NCBI GenBank assembly: GCA_945861535.1
Contig: CAMAUZ010000036.1
Location: 1 to 64,000 of the forward strand
Reading direction: 5' to 3'
DNA length: 64,000 nucleotides
Source: Akkermansia muciniphila
Lineage (GTDB): Bacteria; Verrucomicrobiota; Verrucomicrobiia; Limisphaerales; BJHT01
Below the pieces are notes generated by a model that was not told the origin of the DNA, did no database searches, and saw only the letters and a list, made by a program, of their open reading frames with translations. Shown piece after piece: positions 44,207-53,156 of this stretch (its first letter is position 1; each line of letters opens with the position of its first letter). The translations under genes and the position numbers were made by a program.

Positions 44207-45229
44207 ATGTCGCCTGCTTCTGGAGACTCGGCACCTGCCGACGGACCTGCTGGTAAACACATCATCGTCACGGGCGGGGCGGGCTTCATCGGCTCGCATC
44301 TCACGGAACGGCTGCTGGCCGGCGGCTGGCCGGTGGTGGTCATCGATGATTTTTCCACCGGCAGCCTTGGCAATCTGGCGGCGGTTGCGGCCCACCCGGG
44401 GCTGACGATCATTCGTTCCCAGGTTTCCGCGTGCGCCCAACTCGGCGACCTGCTGGCCGGGGCCGCCTATGTTTTTCATCTCGCGGCGGCGGTGGGGGTG
44501 GAATTGATCCTCAAAGAACCGCTGGCAGCGATCCATACCAACCTCCGCGAAACCGAGGCCATCTTGGAAGCTGCGTCGCGGTGCGGCACCCCGCTGTTGT
44601 TGACGTCCACTTCGGAGGTCTATGGCAAAAGCCCGAAGCCCTGGCTCACGGAGACGGATGACCTGATCATTGGACAGCCGCACCTGAGCCGCTGGGCCTA
44701 TTCCTGCTCCAAGCTGATGGACGAGTTCCTGGCCTTTGCCCATGCCCAGACCCGGAGTCTGCCCGTCACGGTCGTCCGGCTGTTCAATACGGCGGGACCG
44801 CGGCAGACCGGTCGTTACGGCATGGTGCTGCCCCGGTTCGTCGCCGCGGCGCTCGCGGATCAACCGCTCCAGATTTTTGGCGATGGCACCCAGACCCGTT
44901 GCTTTTGCCATGTGGCGGACACCGTCGAGGCGCTCATGCGTTTGCAATCGCTGCCGACGGCGCGGGGGCAGATCGTCAACATCGGTGGCGAGGAGGAAAT
45001 CTCGATGCTTGCCCTCGCCGAGCGGGTCGTGACCACCGTCGGATCGCGGTCGGCCGTGCGCCTGGTGCCGTATCAGGAGGCGTATCCTCCCGGCTTTGAA
45101 GAAATGCCCCGCCGCCGTCCCAGTATCGCCAAACTGGAGCTGCTCAGTGGTTTCCGGCCTGCGCGCAGCCTGACAACGATCATTGGCGATGTCGCGGATT
45201 GGCTGCGTTCCACTAGTCATTCCCGGTAA
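44207..45229 (+). CDS. NAD-dependent sugar epimerase/dehydratase (extended SDR)
   Basis: A 340-residue enzyme acting on a nucleotide sugar. [20 protein letters not shown] (about 18-37) is the NAD-binding Rossmann motif, HLAAAVGVELI the following loop, LLTSTSEVYG the catalytic Ser/Thr strand, and YSCSK the catalytic Tyr and Lys. LFNTAGPRQTGRYGMVLPRF resembles UDP-glucose epimerases and UDP-glucuronate decarboxylases; the A-A-V-G-V-E-L-I segment leans to the latter. The start at ATG 44207 is preferred to the TTG six codons upstream. Confidence 0.8.
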   Translation: MSPASGDSAPADGPAGKHIIVTGGAGFIGSHLTERLLAGGWPVVVIDDFSTGSLGNLAAVAAHPGLTIIRSQVSACAQLGDLLAGAAYVFHLAAAVGVELILKEPLAAIHTNLRETEAILEAASRCGTPLLLTSTSEVYGKSPKPWLTETDDLIIGQPHLSRWAYSCSKLMDEFLAFAHAQTRSLPVTVVRLFNTAGPRQTGRYGMVLPRFVAAALADQPLQIFGDGTQTRCFCHVADTVEALMRLQSLPTARGQIVNIGGEEEISMLALAERVVTTVGSRSAVRLVPYQEAYPPGFEEMPRRRPSIAKLELLSGFRPARSLTTIIGDVADWLRSTSHSR

Positions 45230-45429
45230 CCGGACGGTGCTGGCTGCCGCTGTTTGCGGCAGGGGGGCCGCAGCGCGGGCGGCTGGCGACCGGGAGGAGT
45301 CGGCGGCCGGCCCTTCCCGAAGTCCAGCGCCGGAGCAACCGGTGATTCGTCAGAGCGCCGGTGTGCCCAATCCCCTGGCACCGCCAGCAGGTGGCGATGC
45401 GTTGCCGCTGGGCTATGGCGGATCCGGGC

Positions 45430-45462
45430 AAAAAAAAGCACCCGCCGGAGCGGGTGCTTTGC
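45430..45462 (-). terminator. Intrinsic terminator of pseudopilin gene 1
   Basis: AAAGCACCCGC pairs with GCGGGTGCTTT around CGGA; on the minus strand a run of eight T follows. The sequence is duplicated at 46751-46781 with the gene. Confidence 0.9.
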
Positions 45463-45496
45463 GAAAGGAATTACGAAACGAGTGGCGGCCCCAATA

Positions 45497-46306
45497 TCAG
45501 GGCACGATCCACAGGGTGTCGCCGAGACCGGTGCCGGTGCCGAACGTATAGGACGTGCCGGCGTTGTTCATGGCCGTCTGGAGGACGGTGGCGGTGGCCT
45601 GCTGCACGCTGCCGTCAGCAAACGTCAGGTTGCCTTGCAGATCGTGGATCGCATTCGCGGCGGCACCGGCCCAGAAGGTGCCCGAGACGATGGCGGCGGA
45701 ATTGATCGTGGTGCGTCCCGCCGCGACCGAGGTGGCGGCCGCGCAAGTGGCCGCCGTGGTGCCGGTGGCGATATTACGGTCGGCCACGAGCAGACCGATC
45801 GGACGGGCTTCGTCGGCGTTGTGGTTCGAGGCGTAGCTGGTCGCGTTGTTTTGGTTTACCGGGGCGGTTGCATACCCCAACGAATTAGCGGTGAGAGCGC
45901 CCGGCGCGCCCGCCAAGGAAGCGAAGTCCGTGGTGCGGTTGAAGGTGGCACGAGCGCGATCCGAGGGGCAGAGGAGCACCTTGGGAGTCTGCAATTCATT
46001 CCACATGGCTTGATACACCTGCCACGCTGCCGCCCCGAGACCCGTCACGGAGGCCCCCGTCAAACTGCCGATGTAAGTGTTGCCGGTGCATTGGGTGGGA
46101 TAGAGATCCCCGTTGTCGGAAGCAAACACGCGGAAAGCGGTGCCGAGCTGCTTCTGGTTGTTGACGCATTTGATGCGGTTGGCTTTGGCCTTGGCCTTGC
46201 CGAGGGCCGGCAGGAGCATGGAGGCCAGAATGCCGATGATGGCGATGACGACCAGCAGCTCAATGAGCGTAAACGCCCCGATCTTCTTGTGGGTGATGTG
46301 TTTCAT
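45497..46306 (-). CDS. Type II secretion/type IV pilin-like pseudopilin, copy 1
   Basis: A 269-residue protein with a class-III leader: [20 protein letters not shown] (about 9-28), cleaved after the Gly before AFTLIE by prepilin peptidase and methylated. The helix is followed by [20 protein letters not shown], the typical Verrucomicrobiota/Planctomycetota form. The globular part ends with [11 protein letters not shown], equivalent to the H-x9-D-G motif region of these families. It probably assembles in a pilus or pseudopilus. The near-copy follows upstream on the same strand (46818-47615). Confidence 0.88.
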   Translation of the reverse strand: MKHITHKKIGAFTLIELLVVIAIIGILASMLLPALGKAKAKANRIKCVNNQKQLGTAFRVFASDNGDLYPTQCTGNTYIGSLTGASVTGLGAAAWQVYQAMWNELQTPKVLLCPSDRARATFNRTTDFASLAGAPGALTANSLGYATAPVNQNNATSYASNHNADEARPIGLLVADRNIATGTTAATCAAATSVAAGRTTINSAAIVSGTFWAGAAANAIHDLQGNLTFADGSVQQATATVLQTAMNNAGTSYTFGTGTGLGDTLWIVP

Positions 46307-46379
46307 ATAACTGTTAGTTTGTGAGCGACTCGTGATTGGGTCCACCCCAAGCAAGTCATCTCGGTTGAGATTGAGAAAA

Positions 46380-46394
46380 GCAGCCCGAATGCCA
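46380..46394 (-). promoter_or_regulatory. Candidate sigma-54 promoter of pseudopilin gene 1
   Basis: On the minus strand TGGCAT-TCGGG-CTGC has the -24 GG and -12 GC with the required ten bases between them. It sits 74-88 bases upstream of the start codon. The equivalent position before copy 2 has the same layout while neighbouring bases differ. Confidence 0.5.
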
Positions 46395-46750
46395 TTGAAT
46401 TCCTGCATCTGATGGCGTGAAAACCGCCCGAAAATCTCCGGGTTTTCCGCCACAATTGGCATGCTTCTGAAAATTTTCCCGCCTCCCGCGTGAAATTCCC
46501 GCGCCGTTGGAAAAACGTCATCGCCAGGCTGCTTTCTACGCGAACGCCGGAGGGGGATTTGGGCGCGGGCGCGGAATGCGGCATTCCGGCTGGTTCCGCA
46601 GGGGACCGGCTGCGGACGATCGGAATCCGGGTGGCGACGGCTCGTCGCCACCTGCTGAATGCCCCCGCACGCGAGAAGCGGGCGGACCCTCCGCAGGCGT
46701 CGCGCCTCGTGGCGGGGAACTCCAGCACCTGACTGCGACACGTTCCGGGC

Positions 46751-46781
46751 AAAAAAAAGCACCCGCCGGAGCGGGTGCTTT
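46751..46781 (-). terminator. Intrinsic terminator of pseudopilin gene 2
   Basis: Same hairpin and T-run as at 45430-45462. The rest of 46395-46750 has no gene. Confidence 0.9.
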
Positions 46782-46817
46782 GCGAAAGGAATTACGAAAC
46801 GAGTGGCGGACCCACTA

Positions 46818-47615
46818 TCAGGGCACGATCCACAGGGTGTCGCCGAGACCGGTGCCGGCGCCGAACGTATAGGACGTGCCGGCGTTGTTCATGGCCGTCT
46901 GGAGGACGGTGGCGGTGGCCTGCTGCACGCTGCCGTCAGCGAACGTCAGGTTGCCTTGCAGATCGTGAATCGCATTCGCGGCGGCACCGGCCCAGAAGGT
47001 GCCCGTGGCGAGCGCGGCGGAATTGATCGTGGTGCGTCCCGCGGCGAACGACGCGGCGGTCGAGGCGCCGGCGGCCGAGGAGGCGGCCATGTTGCGGTCG
47101 GCGACTAGCAGGCCGATCGGCCGGGCTTCGTCGGCGTTGTGGTTCGAGGCGTAACTGGTCGCGCTGTTATTGTTGGCGGCGTTGCCCAAGGAATTGACGG
47201 TGCTGGCACCCGGAGCTCCCGCTGCGCCATTGAAATCCGTGGTGCGGCTGAAGGTGGCACGGGCGCGATCCGACGGGCAGAGAAGCACCTTGGGTGTTTG
47301 TAACTCATTCCACATGGCTTGGTACACTTGCCACGCGAGGGCGGCGGTGCCGGTCACGGAGGCCCCCGCCAAACTGCCGATGTAGGAGTTGCCGGTGCAT
47401 TGGGTGGGATAGAGATCCCCGTTGTCCGAAGCAAACACGCGGAAAGCGGTGCCGAGCTGCTTCTGGTTGTTGACGCATTTGATGCGGTTGGCTTTGGCCT
47501 TCGCTTTGCCGAGTGCGGGCAGGAGCATGGAGGCCAGAATGCCGATGATGGCGATGACGACCAGCAGCTCGATGAGCGTGAAGGCCCCGATCTTCTTGTG
47601 GGTGATGTTTTTCAT
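46818..47615 (-). CDS. Type II secretion/type IV pilin-like pseudopilin, copy 2
   Basis: A 265-residue near-duplicate of copy 1: same leader and helix, same FADGSVQQA ending and nearly the same C-terminal 60 residues. Differences cluster in the middle (about 125-190), where Ala/Asn/Ser-rich loops vary, which suggests surface-exposed variable loops or repeat-driven drift. The duplicated unit is about 1.3 kb and includes the terminator. No pilus assembly genes are nearby, which is normal for these scattered pseudopilins. Confidence 0.88.
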   Translation of the reverse strand: MKNITHKKIGAFTLIELLVVIAIIGILASMLLPALGKAKAKANRIKCVNNQKQLGTAFRVFASDNGDLYPTQCTGNSYIGSLAGASVTGTAALAWQVYQAMWNELQTPKVLLCPSDRARATFSRTTDFNGAAGAPGASTVNSLGNAANNNSATSYASNHNADEARPIGLLVADRNMAASSAAGASTAASFAAGRTTINSAALATGTFWAGAAANAIHDLQGNLTFADGSVQQATATVLQTAMNNAGTSYTFGAGTGLGDTLWIVP

Positions 47616-47687
47616 ATAATCTGTCAGTTTTTGAGTGGCCGCCGCCGGGTCCTCCCCGGCAAGTCACTCATGTTGAGCGTCGAAATA

Positions 47688-47702
47688 GCACTCGGTATGC
47701 CA
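47688..47702 (-). promoter_or_regulatory. Candidate sigma-54 promoter of pseudopilin gene 2
   Basis: On the minus strand TGGCAT-ACCGA-GTGC shows GG and GC ten bases apart, 73-87 bases upstream of the ATG, equivalent to the copy-1 element. Upstream (47738-47800) and before copy 1 (46476-46506) lie several ATTnCCCGC motifs that could be activator sites. Confidence 0.5.
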
Positions 47703-47960
47703 AGGGGTTCTCACGAGAATTGCCCCACAATCTGGGATTATTCCCGCCCTGTCGGCGACCTGCCGGTGAGTAATCCCGCATTGCGCGTGAAATTCCCGCT
47801 CCGCGTGGGATTCGCGCGCCGGTGGGCGGCTGGCGGCCGGCGGCCGTAACTCTTTCCGGCGGTGCCAAGGAGGCCAGCCGACGCATCTCAGTTTCCTGCT
47901 ACCCTGGGCAGGCACGGGTGCCGTTCGCGAGGAAACCGGCGGCGGCACGCGCGCGGGCGG

Positions 47961-48097
47961 GGTGGGGCAGGCATCCTTGCCTGCCAGTTCGGGCGGCATC
48001 CCTGCCGCCCGTTTCCATGGCCGAGTCCCCCCCGCGGAACTGGGAACACGGGGCAGGGATGCCCCGCCCACTGGCAGGCAAGGATGCCTGCCCCACC
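47961..48097. repeat. Palindromic element D, copy 2
   Basis: Arms GTGGGGCAGGCATCCTTGCC and GGCAAGGATGCCTGCCCCAC with the same inner hairpins as the copies at 25064 and 61203. Bases 48098-48221 show no gene. Confidence 0.88.
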
Positions 48098-48221
48098 CGG
48101 CTGGCGCGGACGCCAAGCCGCGGGCAAGAAACTGAGCTGCGCCCGAGGCCAACGCCCCGCAGCGGCGGTGGGGCTTCCGGTCGCGGCTGAACACAACGCG
48201 GGCCGCCCTCCGGCCAAAGGG

Positions 48222-48944
48222 TCATGGTTTACCGATGCTCTGCCGGCATTGCCAGGCGAAGGCGAAGAGCTGGCGCAGGTTCGAGGCGATGGTGCGGAGG
48301 TTTTTGACTTTGGATTCACCGCTCAACCGGGGCCGCACCGTCGTGGGCAGGCTCGTCACGCGGCAGCCGCTGCGCGACGCCTTGATGATGAACTCCATCA
48401 CGATCATCCAGCCCCGTCCCTGCGAGTGGAGCGGGATGCGGGCGAGCAGCTCGCGGCGGAAAAGCATCACGCCTTGGAAGCGCGGCAGCGGACCCAGCAG
48501 CACGCGCAGGATGAGCCGCTCGGCCCAGGAGAGGAACCGGGCGGCCAGGCCGCAGGGACGTGCGGGCAGATAGCCGAGCACGAGATCGTGAGTCGCCGTG
48601 TGCGGCAGGAATTGCGCGAGGATGTCGGGCGGAAACTGACCGTCGGCGGGGAAGAAGCTGACGAACTCGCCGCGCGCCTCGGCGAATCCCGTGCGATAGA
48701 CGCCGCCCAAACCGAGGTTGACGGGATGCTGCACCACGCGGACGGCGGACAGTTCGGCGACGAGGTCCGCCGCGACCTGCGGCGTGCCATCGGTGCTGCC
48801 GTCGTTGATGAGGATCAGCTCGAAGGTGCGGTGCAAGGCCGTGAGCGCGGCGTGCAGTTCGCGGACCGTGGCGGCGAGATTCTCCGCTTCGTTGAAAGCG
48901 AGGATGCAGACGGTCAACTCCGGGCTGGCCGGCGGCGCGCTCAC
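48222..48944 (-). CDS. GT2 glycosyltransferase, last gene of the sugar operon
   Basis: A 240-residue enzyme. LTVCILAFNEAENL, ILINDGSTDGT (nucleotide-sugar Asp pair) and FVSFFPADGQFPPD (metal-binding D-x-D equivalent, ADGQ) are diagnostic for the DPM1-like branch of family 2; N-L-G-L-G-G-V-Y-R-T-G is the acceptor loop. No C-terminal membrane helix pair is present. It starts with GTG at 48944, overlapping the preceding TGA by four bases (GTGA), which fixes the start although the frame is open upstream. It probably transfers a sugar to a lipid carrier. Confidence 0.85.
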   Translation of the reverse strand: MSAPPASPELTVCILAFNEAENLAATVRELHAALTALHRTFELILINDGSTDGTPQVAADLVAELSAVRVVQHPVNLGLGGVYRTGFAEARGEFVSFFPADGQFPPDILAQFLPHTATHDLVLGYLPARPCGLAARFLSWAERLILRVLLGPLPRFQGVMLFRRELLARIPLHSQGRGWMIVMEFIIKASRSGCRVTSLPTTVRPRLSGESKVKNLRTIASNLRQLFAFAWQCRQSIGKP

Positions 48945-49456
48945 GGGCGGAGGCGGAGCACGCGGGCGGGCACGCCGACCGCGATGGCGAAGTCCGGCAC
49001 ATCCTGAGTCACCACGGCGCCCGCGCCGATTTGCGCCCCTGCGCCGATGCGCACGCCGGGCAGGAGGATGCAACCCGCGCCGAGGTCCGCGCCATCGCCC
49101 ACGCTCACCGGCGCAAACTGCACCGGCGCGTGCAAAATTGGGCGGCTGACATCCCCCAGCTCGTGCTGCGACGTGAGTATCTTCACGCCCGGCCCGACGC
49201 CGACATTCCGGCCCAGCACGATGCCCCCGGCCGAATGCAGGAAACATTGCTGCCCGATCCAGCAGCCGTCGCCGATGACGAACCGATTCTTGTAGTAGCC
49301 CTTGAGAATGGCCTGGTGGCCGACGTACACGTCGTCACCGAGCTCAATGTTTTCCGGGTGGAAAACGAGCACGCCCGGCTCGAAGACGACGTTTTGACCG
49401 AGCCGCGCAAACTGTTCCGTTGTGAACGCACCGGTGCCGTGGGAGCGGGGTTTCAT
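48941..49456 (-). CDS. Left-handed beta-helix acyltransferase (WbbJ-like)
   Basis: A 171-residue acetyl-CoA-dependent O- or N-acyltransferase with hexapeptide repeats: GDGCWIGQQCFLHSAGGIVL, VGPGVKILTSQHE (catalytic-type His), VGDGADLGAGCILLPGVRIG and the closing GAGAVVTQDVPDFAIAVGVP. It should decorate a surface sugar. Both ends overlap neighbours by four bases. Confidence 0.88.
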   Translation of the reverse strand: MKPRSHGTGAFTTEQFARLGQNVVFEPGVLVFHPENIELGDDVYVGHQAILKGYYKNRFVIGDGCWIGQQCFLHSAGGIVLGRNVGVGPGVKILTSQHELGDVSRPILHAPVQFAPVSVGDGADLGAGCILLPGVRIGAGAQIGAGAVVTQDVPDFAIAVGVPARVLRLRP

Positions 49457-50550
49457 CGGCCCAGTTTACCCATCACTTCCCGCAACGTGGCGGCGACCGT
49501 GGTCACGTCCGCCTCCGTCATCCGCGGGTGCAACGGCAGCGCGAGCGACTGGCGGTAGGCACGGAGCGAGTTGGGGCAGTGCTCGCGGCCGGCATAGGCG
49601 GGCTGGGCGCTGATGGCGTGGGTGCCGAGGGTGGCCTCGACGCCGCCCGCCCGGAGCGCCTCGCGCACAGCATCGCGATCACAGGTGTCGGCCAGGGTGA
49701 CGACAAACGCCTGCCAGTTCGTGACCACGCCGGGCGGCTCGACCGGCAGTTGCACGCCGGGGCAGCCGGCCAGTTGCGCGAGCAGGAGCGCCGCGAGTTC
49801 GCGGCGGCGGGCGACGAGCGCGGGTAGCCGGGTCATCTGCACGCTGCCGATGGCGGCCTGGAATTCGGTGAGCCGCAGATTCAAGCCGGCGCAGTTGAAG
49901 CGGCCGTATTTGCCCTCGGCGACGAGGCCGTGATTGCGCAAGGCGCGGAGCCGCACGGCCAGCGCCTCATCGTGCGTGGTCAACATGCCGCCTTCGCCGG
50001 TGGTGAGGATTTTTCGCGGATGAAAGCTGAAGCAGCCGACGCGGCCCAGCCCGCCGCAGGGCCGGCCCTGCGAGGTGGCGCCCAAGGCGCACGCGGCGTC
50101 TTCGATGACCGGAATTCCGCGCTGATCCGCCAGTTCCAGAATGGGCGCGAGATCGGCGGGCAGGCCGAAAAGATGCACGGCCATGATGGCTTTCGTCCGC
50201 GGCGTGATGAGGCCGGCGAGGGTGGCGGGCGCGAGATTGTAAGTGTGCGGATCAATGTCCGCGAGGACGGTGCGCGCACCGGTGACTTCCACCACGTTCG
50301 CACAACCCGGCCAGGTGAAGTCGGGGACGATGACTTCGTCGCCGGGGCCGATGCCGAGGGCGAGGATCGCCAGATGCAGCGCGGCGGTGCCGCTGCTGAC
50401 GGCGATCGCGTGCGGGGTCCCGACGACGGCCGCGACGCGCTCCTCGAAATCACGGACGCGCGCGCCTTGCACCAACTGGCCGCTGGCGAGGACGTCCGCG
50501 ACGGCCTGAAGCTCCTCCGGCCCGAGGACGGGATCGGCGAGGCGGATCAT
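49453..50550 (-). CDS. DegT/DnrJ-type sugar aminotransferase
   Basis: A 365-residue PLP enzyme that aminates a keto-sugar nucleotide. VSSGTAALHLAILAL (phosphate loop), EVIVPDFTW, VIEDAACALGA (PLP Asp), FSFHPRKILTTGEGGML with the Schiff-base Lys in HPRK, and RNHG are all present. With the WlbA- and WlbB-like genes in the same operon it is best read as the 3-aminotransferase (WlbC/WbpE role). Start ATG 50550 overlaps the epimerase stop. Confidence 0.88.
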   Translation of the reverse strand: MIRLADPVLGPEELQAVADVLASGQLVQGARVRDFEERVAAVVGTPHAIAVSSGTAALHLAILALGIGPGDEVIVPDFTWPGCANVVEVTGARTVLADIDPHTYNLAPATLAGLITPRTKAIMAVHLFGLPADLAPILELADQRGIPVIEDAACALGATSQGRPCGGLGRVGCFSFHPRKILTTGEGGMLTTHDEALAVRLRALRNHGLVAEGKYGRFNCAGLNLRLTEFQAAIGSVQMTRLPALVARRRELAALLLAQLAGCPGVQLPVEPPGVVTNWQAFVVTLADTCDRDAVREALRAGGVEATLGTHAISAQPAYAGREHCPNSLRAYRQSLALPLHPRMTEADVTTVAATLREVMGKLGR

Positions 50551-51500
50551 GACTGGTGCCGGTACGCGTGGATGGTGCGGAGGAGGCCTTCTTCCAAATC
50601 CACCTTGGGTTCGTAGCCGAGTAGCTTGCGGGCCTTGTCCAGATTCGGGATGCGCAGCTCGACATCCACGCCGGGCCGCGGCACGAAGCGCAAACGGGAG
50701 GATGACGAGGCCAGCCGGATGACGTGCCGCGCCAGATCGTAGATGGTGCAGACACTGCGGGCATTGCCGATGTTGAAGGACTGGCCGACGGCCTGCGGGG
50801 TTTCCAGGCAGAGCAACACCGCGTCGATGATGTCGTCGATGTAACACCACGCGCGAATCTGACTGCCGTCGCCGTGGATTTCGATGTCTTCGCCCCGCAG
50901 CGCACGGACGATGAACCGGTGGATGGCGCCTTCACCCACCTGGCCGGGGCCGTAGATGTTGAACGGGCGGATGGCCAGCGAGGGGAGCTGGAACTGCTTG
51001 TAGTAGGTGTGCGCCAGATGCTCGGTCGCCAGTTTGCTGACCGCGTAAGTCCAGCGCGCCTCGCCCACCGCGCCGAGCGTGGTCACGTCGCCCTCGCGCA
51101 CATTGTAGGCGTAACTGCCGAACACCTCGCTCGTGGAGAAATCCACGAACCGCTCGGTGATGCCCGTGGCGACGGCGGCTTCGAGCGCGTTGTAGGTGCC
51201 GATCAACGTCACCTTCATGCAGGTGACAGGCATGCTGATGACGGTGTCCACGCCCGCGATGGCCGCGAGATGGACGACCATCTGACACCCGGCCATCGCC
51301 GCGCGCACGGCGGCGGCATCCATCACGTCGCCCTGAATCAGGCGCAGATTGGGGTGGGTGCCGGCGGGTGAATCCTTGAGCGAGTTGCGGTGCAGGGTGT
51401 CGAGCACCACGACTTCGTTGTGGGCGACGAGGCGGTTGGCGAGCTGGGTGCCGATGAAGCCGGCGCCGCCGGTGAGCAGGATGCGTTTGTTGGCGATCAT
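50547..51500 (-). CDS. NAD-dependent nucleotide-sugar epimerase/dehydratase
   Basis: A 317-residue extended [23 protein letters not shown] is the NAD site, [13 protein letters not shown] the next loop, [11 protein letters not shown] the Ser/Thr strand, YAVSK the catalytic Tyr/Lys, and [19 protein letters not shown] the sugar-binding stretch. This resembles UDP-glucose/UDP-GlcNAc 4-epimerases and UDP-glucuronate epimerases. Both ends overlap neighbours by four bases. Confidence 0.87.
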   Translation of the reverse strand: MIANKRILLTGGAGFIGTQLANRLVAHNEVVVLDTLHRNSLKDSPAGTHPNLRLIQGDVMDAAAVRAAMAGCQMVVHLAAIAGVDTVISMPVTCMKVTLIGTYNALEAAVATGITERFVDFSTSEVFGSYAYNVREGDVTTLGAVGEARWTYAVSKLATEHLAHTYYKQFQLPSLAIRPFNIYGPGQVGEGAIHRFIVRALRGEDIEIHGDGSQIRAWCYIDDIIDAVLLCLETPQAVGQSFNIGNARSVCTIYDLARHVIRLASSSSRLRFVPRPGVDVELRIPNLDKARKLLGYEPKVDLEEGLLRTIHAYRHQS

Positions 51501-52120
51501 GAGGGGGGGGACGGGAGCGGTTGGTCGTCCGGCCAATCCAAACATTGCAGGACGGCGGGGGAGATTTCCTGATACCGCCATTGGCTGGCGGGGCACCGCC
51601 AGATCCCGGCAGCGTCGGCGCTTTGGAGCCGGTATCCGTGCCGGCCCATCCAGCCGTCGCGGCGCGCGGGGACGCCGAGCATGAGCGCGTAGGCGGGCAC
51701 GTCGCGCGTGACGACGGCGCCTGCGCCGATGAAGGCGTGGCGACCGATGGTCGTGCCGCAGACGATGGTGGCGTTCGCGCCGAGGGTGACGCCGAGCTGG
51801 ACGCGGGTGGGGCGGAATTCGGTGCGCCGGTTGATGCCGGCACGCGGGTTGATCACGTTGGTGAAGACGCAACTGGGACCGCAGAATACGTCATCGTCCA
51901 ATTCAACGCCTTGATAGAGCGAGACGTTGTTCTGGACCTTCACGCGGTGGCCGACGCGCACGCCGGGACCGACGTAAACGTTCTGCCCGAGCACACAATC
52001 GCGCCCGAGTCGGGCACCGGCGCAGACGTGGGTGAAGTGCCAGATTTTCGTGCCGGCACCCAGCTCGCAGGGTTGGTCCACGATGGCGGAGGGATGGATC
52101 AGGACATCGGCAGTGCTCAC
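51497..52120 (-). CDS. wlbB: WlbB/WbpD-like N-acetyltransferase
   Basis: A 207-residue left-handed beta-helix enzyme. It should acetylate the 3-amino group of UDP-2-acetamido-3-amino-2,3-dideoxyglucuronate. [60 protein letters not shown] (catalytic Asn and loop of the family) and [20 protein letters not shown] are all WlbB-like. The tail [10 protein letters not shown]...[10 protein letters not shown] is the characteristic zinc-ribbon-like C-terminus, here with one Cys fewer than the C-P-E-S-G form. It starts with GTG at 52120, overlapping the WlbA stop (GTGA). Confidence 0.85.
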   Translation of the reverse strand: MSTADVLIHPSAIVDQPCELGAGTKIWHFTHVCAGARLGRDCVLGQNVYVGPGVRVGHRVKVQNNVSLYQGVELDDDVFCGPSCVFTNVINPRAGINRRTEFRPTRVQLGVTLGANATIVCGTTIGRHAFIGAGAVVTRDVPAYALMLGVPARRDGWMGRHGYRLQSADAAGIWRCPASQWRYQEISPAVLQCLDWPDDQPLPSPPS

Positions 52121-53121
52121 GGGTTTTCCAGGGGAAGGCACACCGGGTGGCCGTTGGTGACGAGCGAGTGTTGGGCGGCTTGCAGCACCTTGAGCACGCG
52201 GAGCGCGGAGACTCCGTCGGTCAGTGGCTGCACCCGGGTGGCGATGCTGGTGAGAAAGGCTTCGCATTCGCGGCGAAGTGGTTCGTCAGGCGCAAAGGCG
52301 ACTTCCGAACCCACGCCGCGCACCGGCACGGAGTCCCCGCCCTGCCACTCCACGCGCTGGTCGTAGAGCACGAGTTTCTTGGCCACATCGTCGAAGCTGA
52401 CCATTTTGCGCGAACCAATGACTACAAGGCGTTGCTCCTTGAACGGGTGGAGCCAGGAAACATGGATGTGGGCGCGCACGCCGCTGTCGAAGAGCAGGTT
52501 GGTGACGGTGGCGTCGGCGATGTTGGGTCGGATGTAAGCACCGCCGTTGGCCGCGACTTGAAACGGCATCGCGCCAACGAGCCGGAGGATTACGGCGATG
52601 TCGTGGGGTGCGAAGCTCCACAGAATGTTCTCTTCGCGCCGGACTTTGCCGAGGCTGAGGCGGTGGGAATAAAGGTATTGGAGCTGGCCCAGTTCACCGG
52701 CGGCGATGAGCTGGACGAGGCTGATGATCGCGGGATGGTATTCCAGGACGTGGCCGACCATCAGGATGCGGCGGTGTGCTTCGGCCAGTTGCACCAGGCG
52801 TGCGCCGTGGTCAGGGCGTAGGGCCAGCGGCTTTTCCACGAACACATCCTTCCCGGCGAGCAACATTCGTTCCGCCAGTTCGAAGTGGGTCTCGGCAGGA
52901 GTAGCGATGACCACTGCGTCGGCCGCAGCCAAGACGGCGGGCGTCACCTCGGCGGCGCACGGCACCCCGGGGGCCACATTTCTCGCGGCCCGCTGCCCCC
53001 CCTCGGACGGGTCAACGATTTGGGCCAGTCCGCCCAGTTGGTGAAAAACGCGCGCCAAGTTTTGTCCCCAACCGCCACACCCTAGCAGAAGGATTCTCGG
53101 GGAAGGTGGGCCGGTATGCAT
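52117..53121 (-). CDS. wlbA: WlbA/WbpB-like Gfo/Idh/MocA dehydrogenase
   Basis: A 334-residue NAD-dependent enzyme that would oxidise C3 of UDP-N-acetylglucosaminuronate. [17 protein letters not shown] binds [11 protein letters not shown] holds the conserved [13 protein letters not shown] and [13 protein letters not shown] (catalytic His) are typical of the WlbA branch. The start at ATG 53121 is taken because the nucleotide-binding strand follows closely; the frame to 53190 overlaps the YfhO-like gene. It is the first of six genes joined by four-base overlaps. Confidence 0.87.
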   Translation of the reverse strand: MHTGPPSPRILLLGCGGWGQNLARVFHQLGGLAQIVDPSEGGQRAARNVAPGVPCAAEVTPAVLAAADAVVIATPAETHFELAERMLLAGKDVFVEKPLALRPDHGARLVQLAEAHRRILMVGHVLEYHPAIISLVQLIAAGELGQLQYLYSHRLSLGKVRREENILWSFAPHDIAVILRLVGAMPFQVAANGGAYIRPNIADATVTNLLFDSGVRAHIHVSWLHPFKEQRLVVIGSRKMVSFDDVAKKLVLYDQRVEWQGGDSVPVRGVGSEVAFAPDEPLRRECEAFLTSIATRVQPLTDGVSALRVLKVLQAAQHSLVTNGHPVCLPLENP

Positions 53122-53156
53122 TATGGGGCGACTGTGGCGTAGAAACGGTTCCACCG

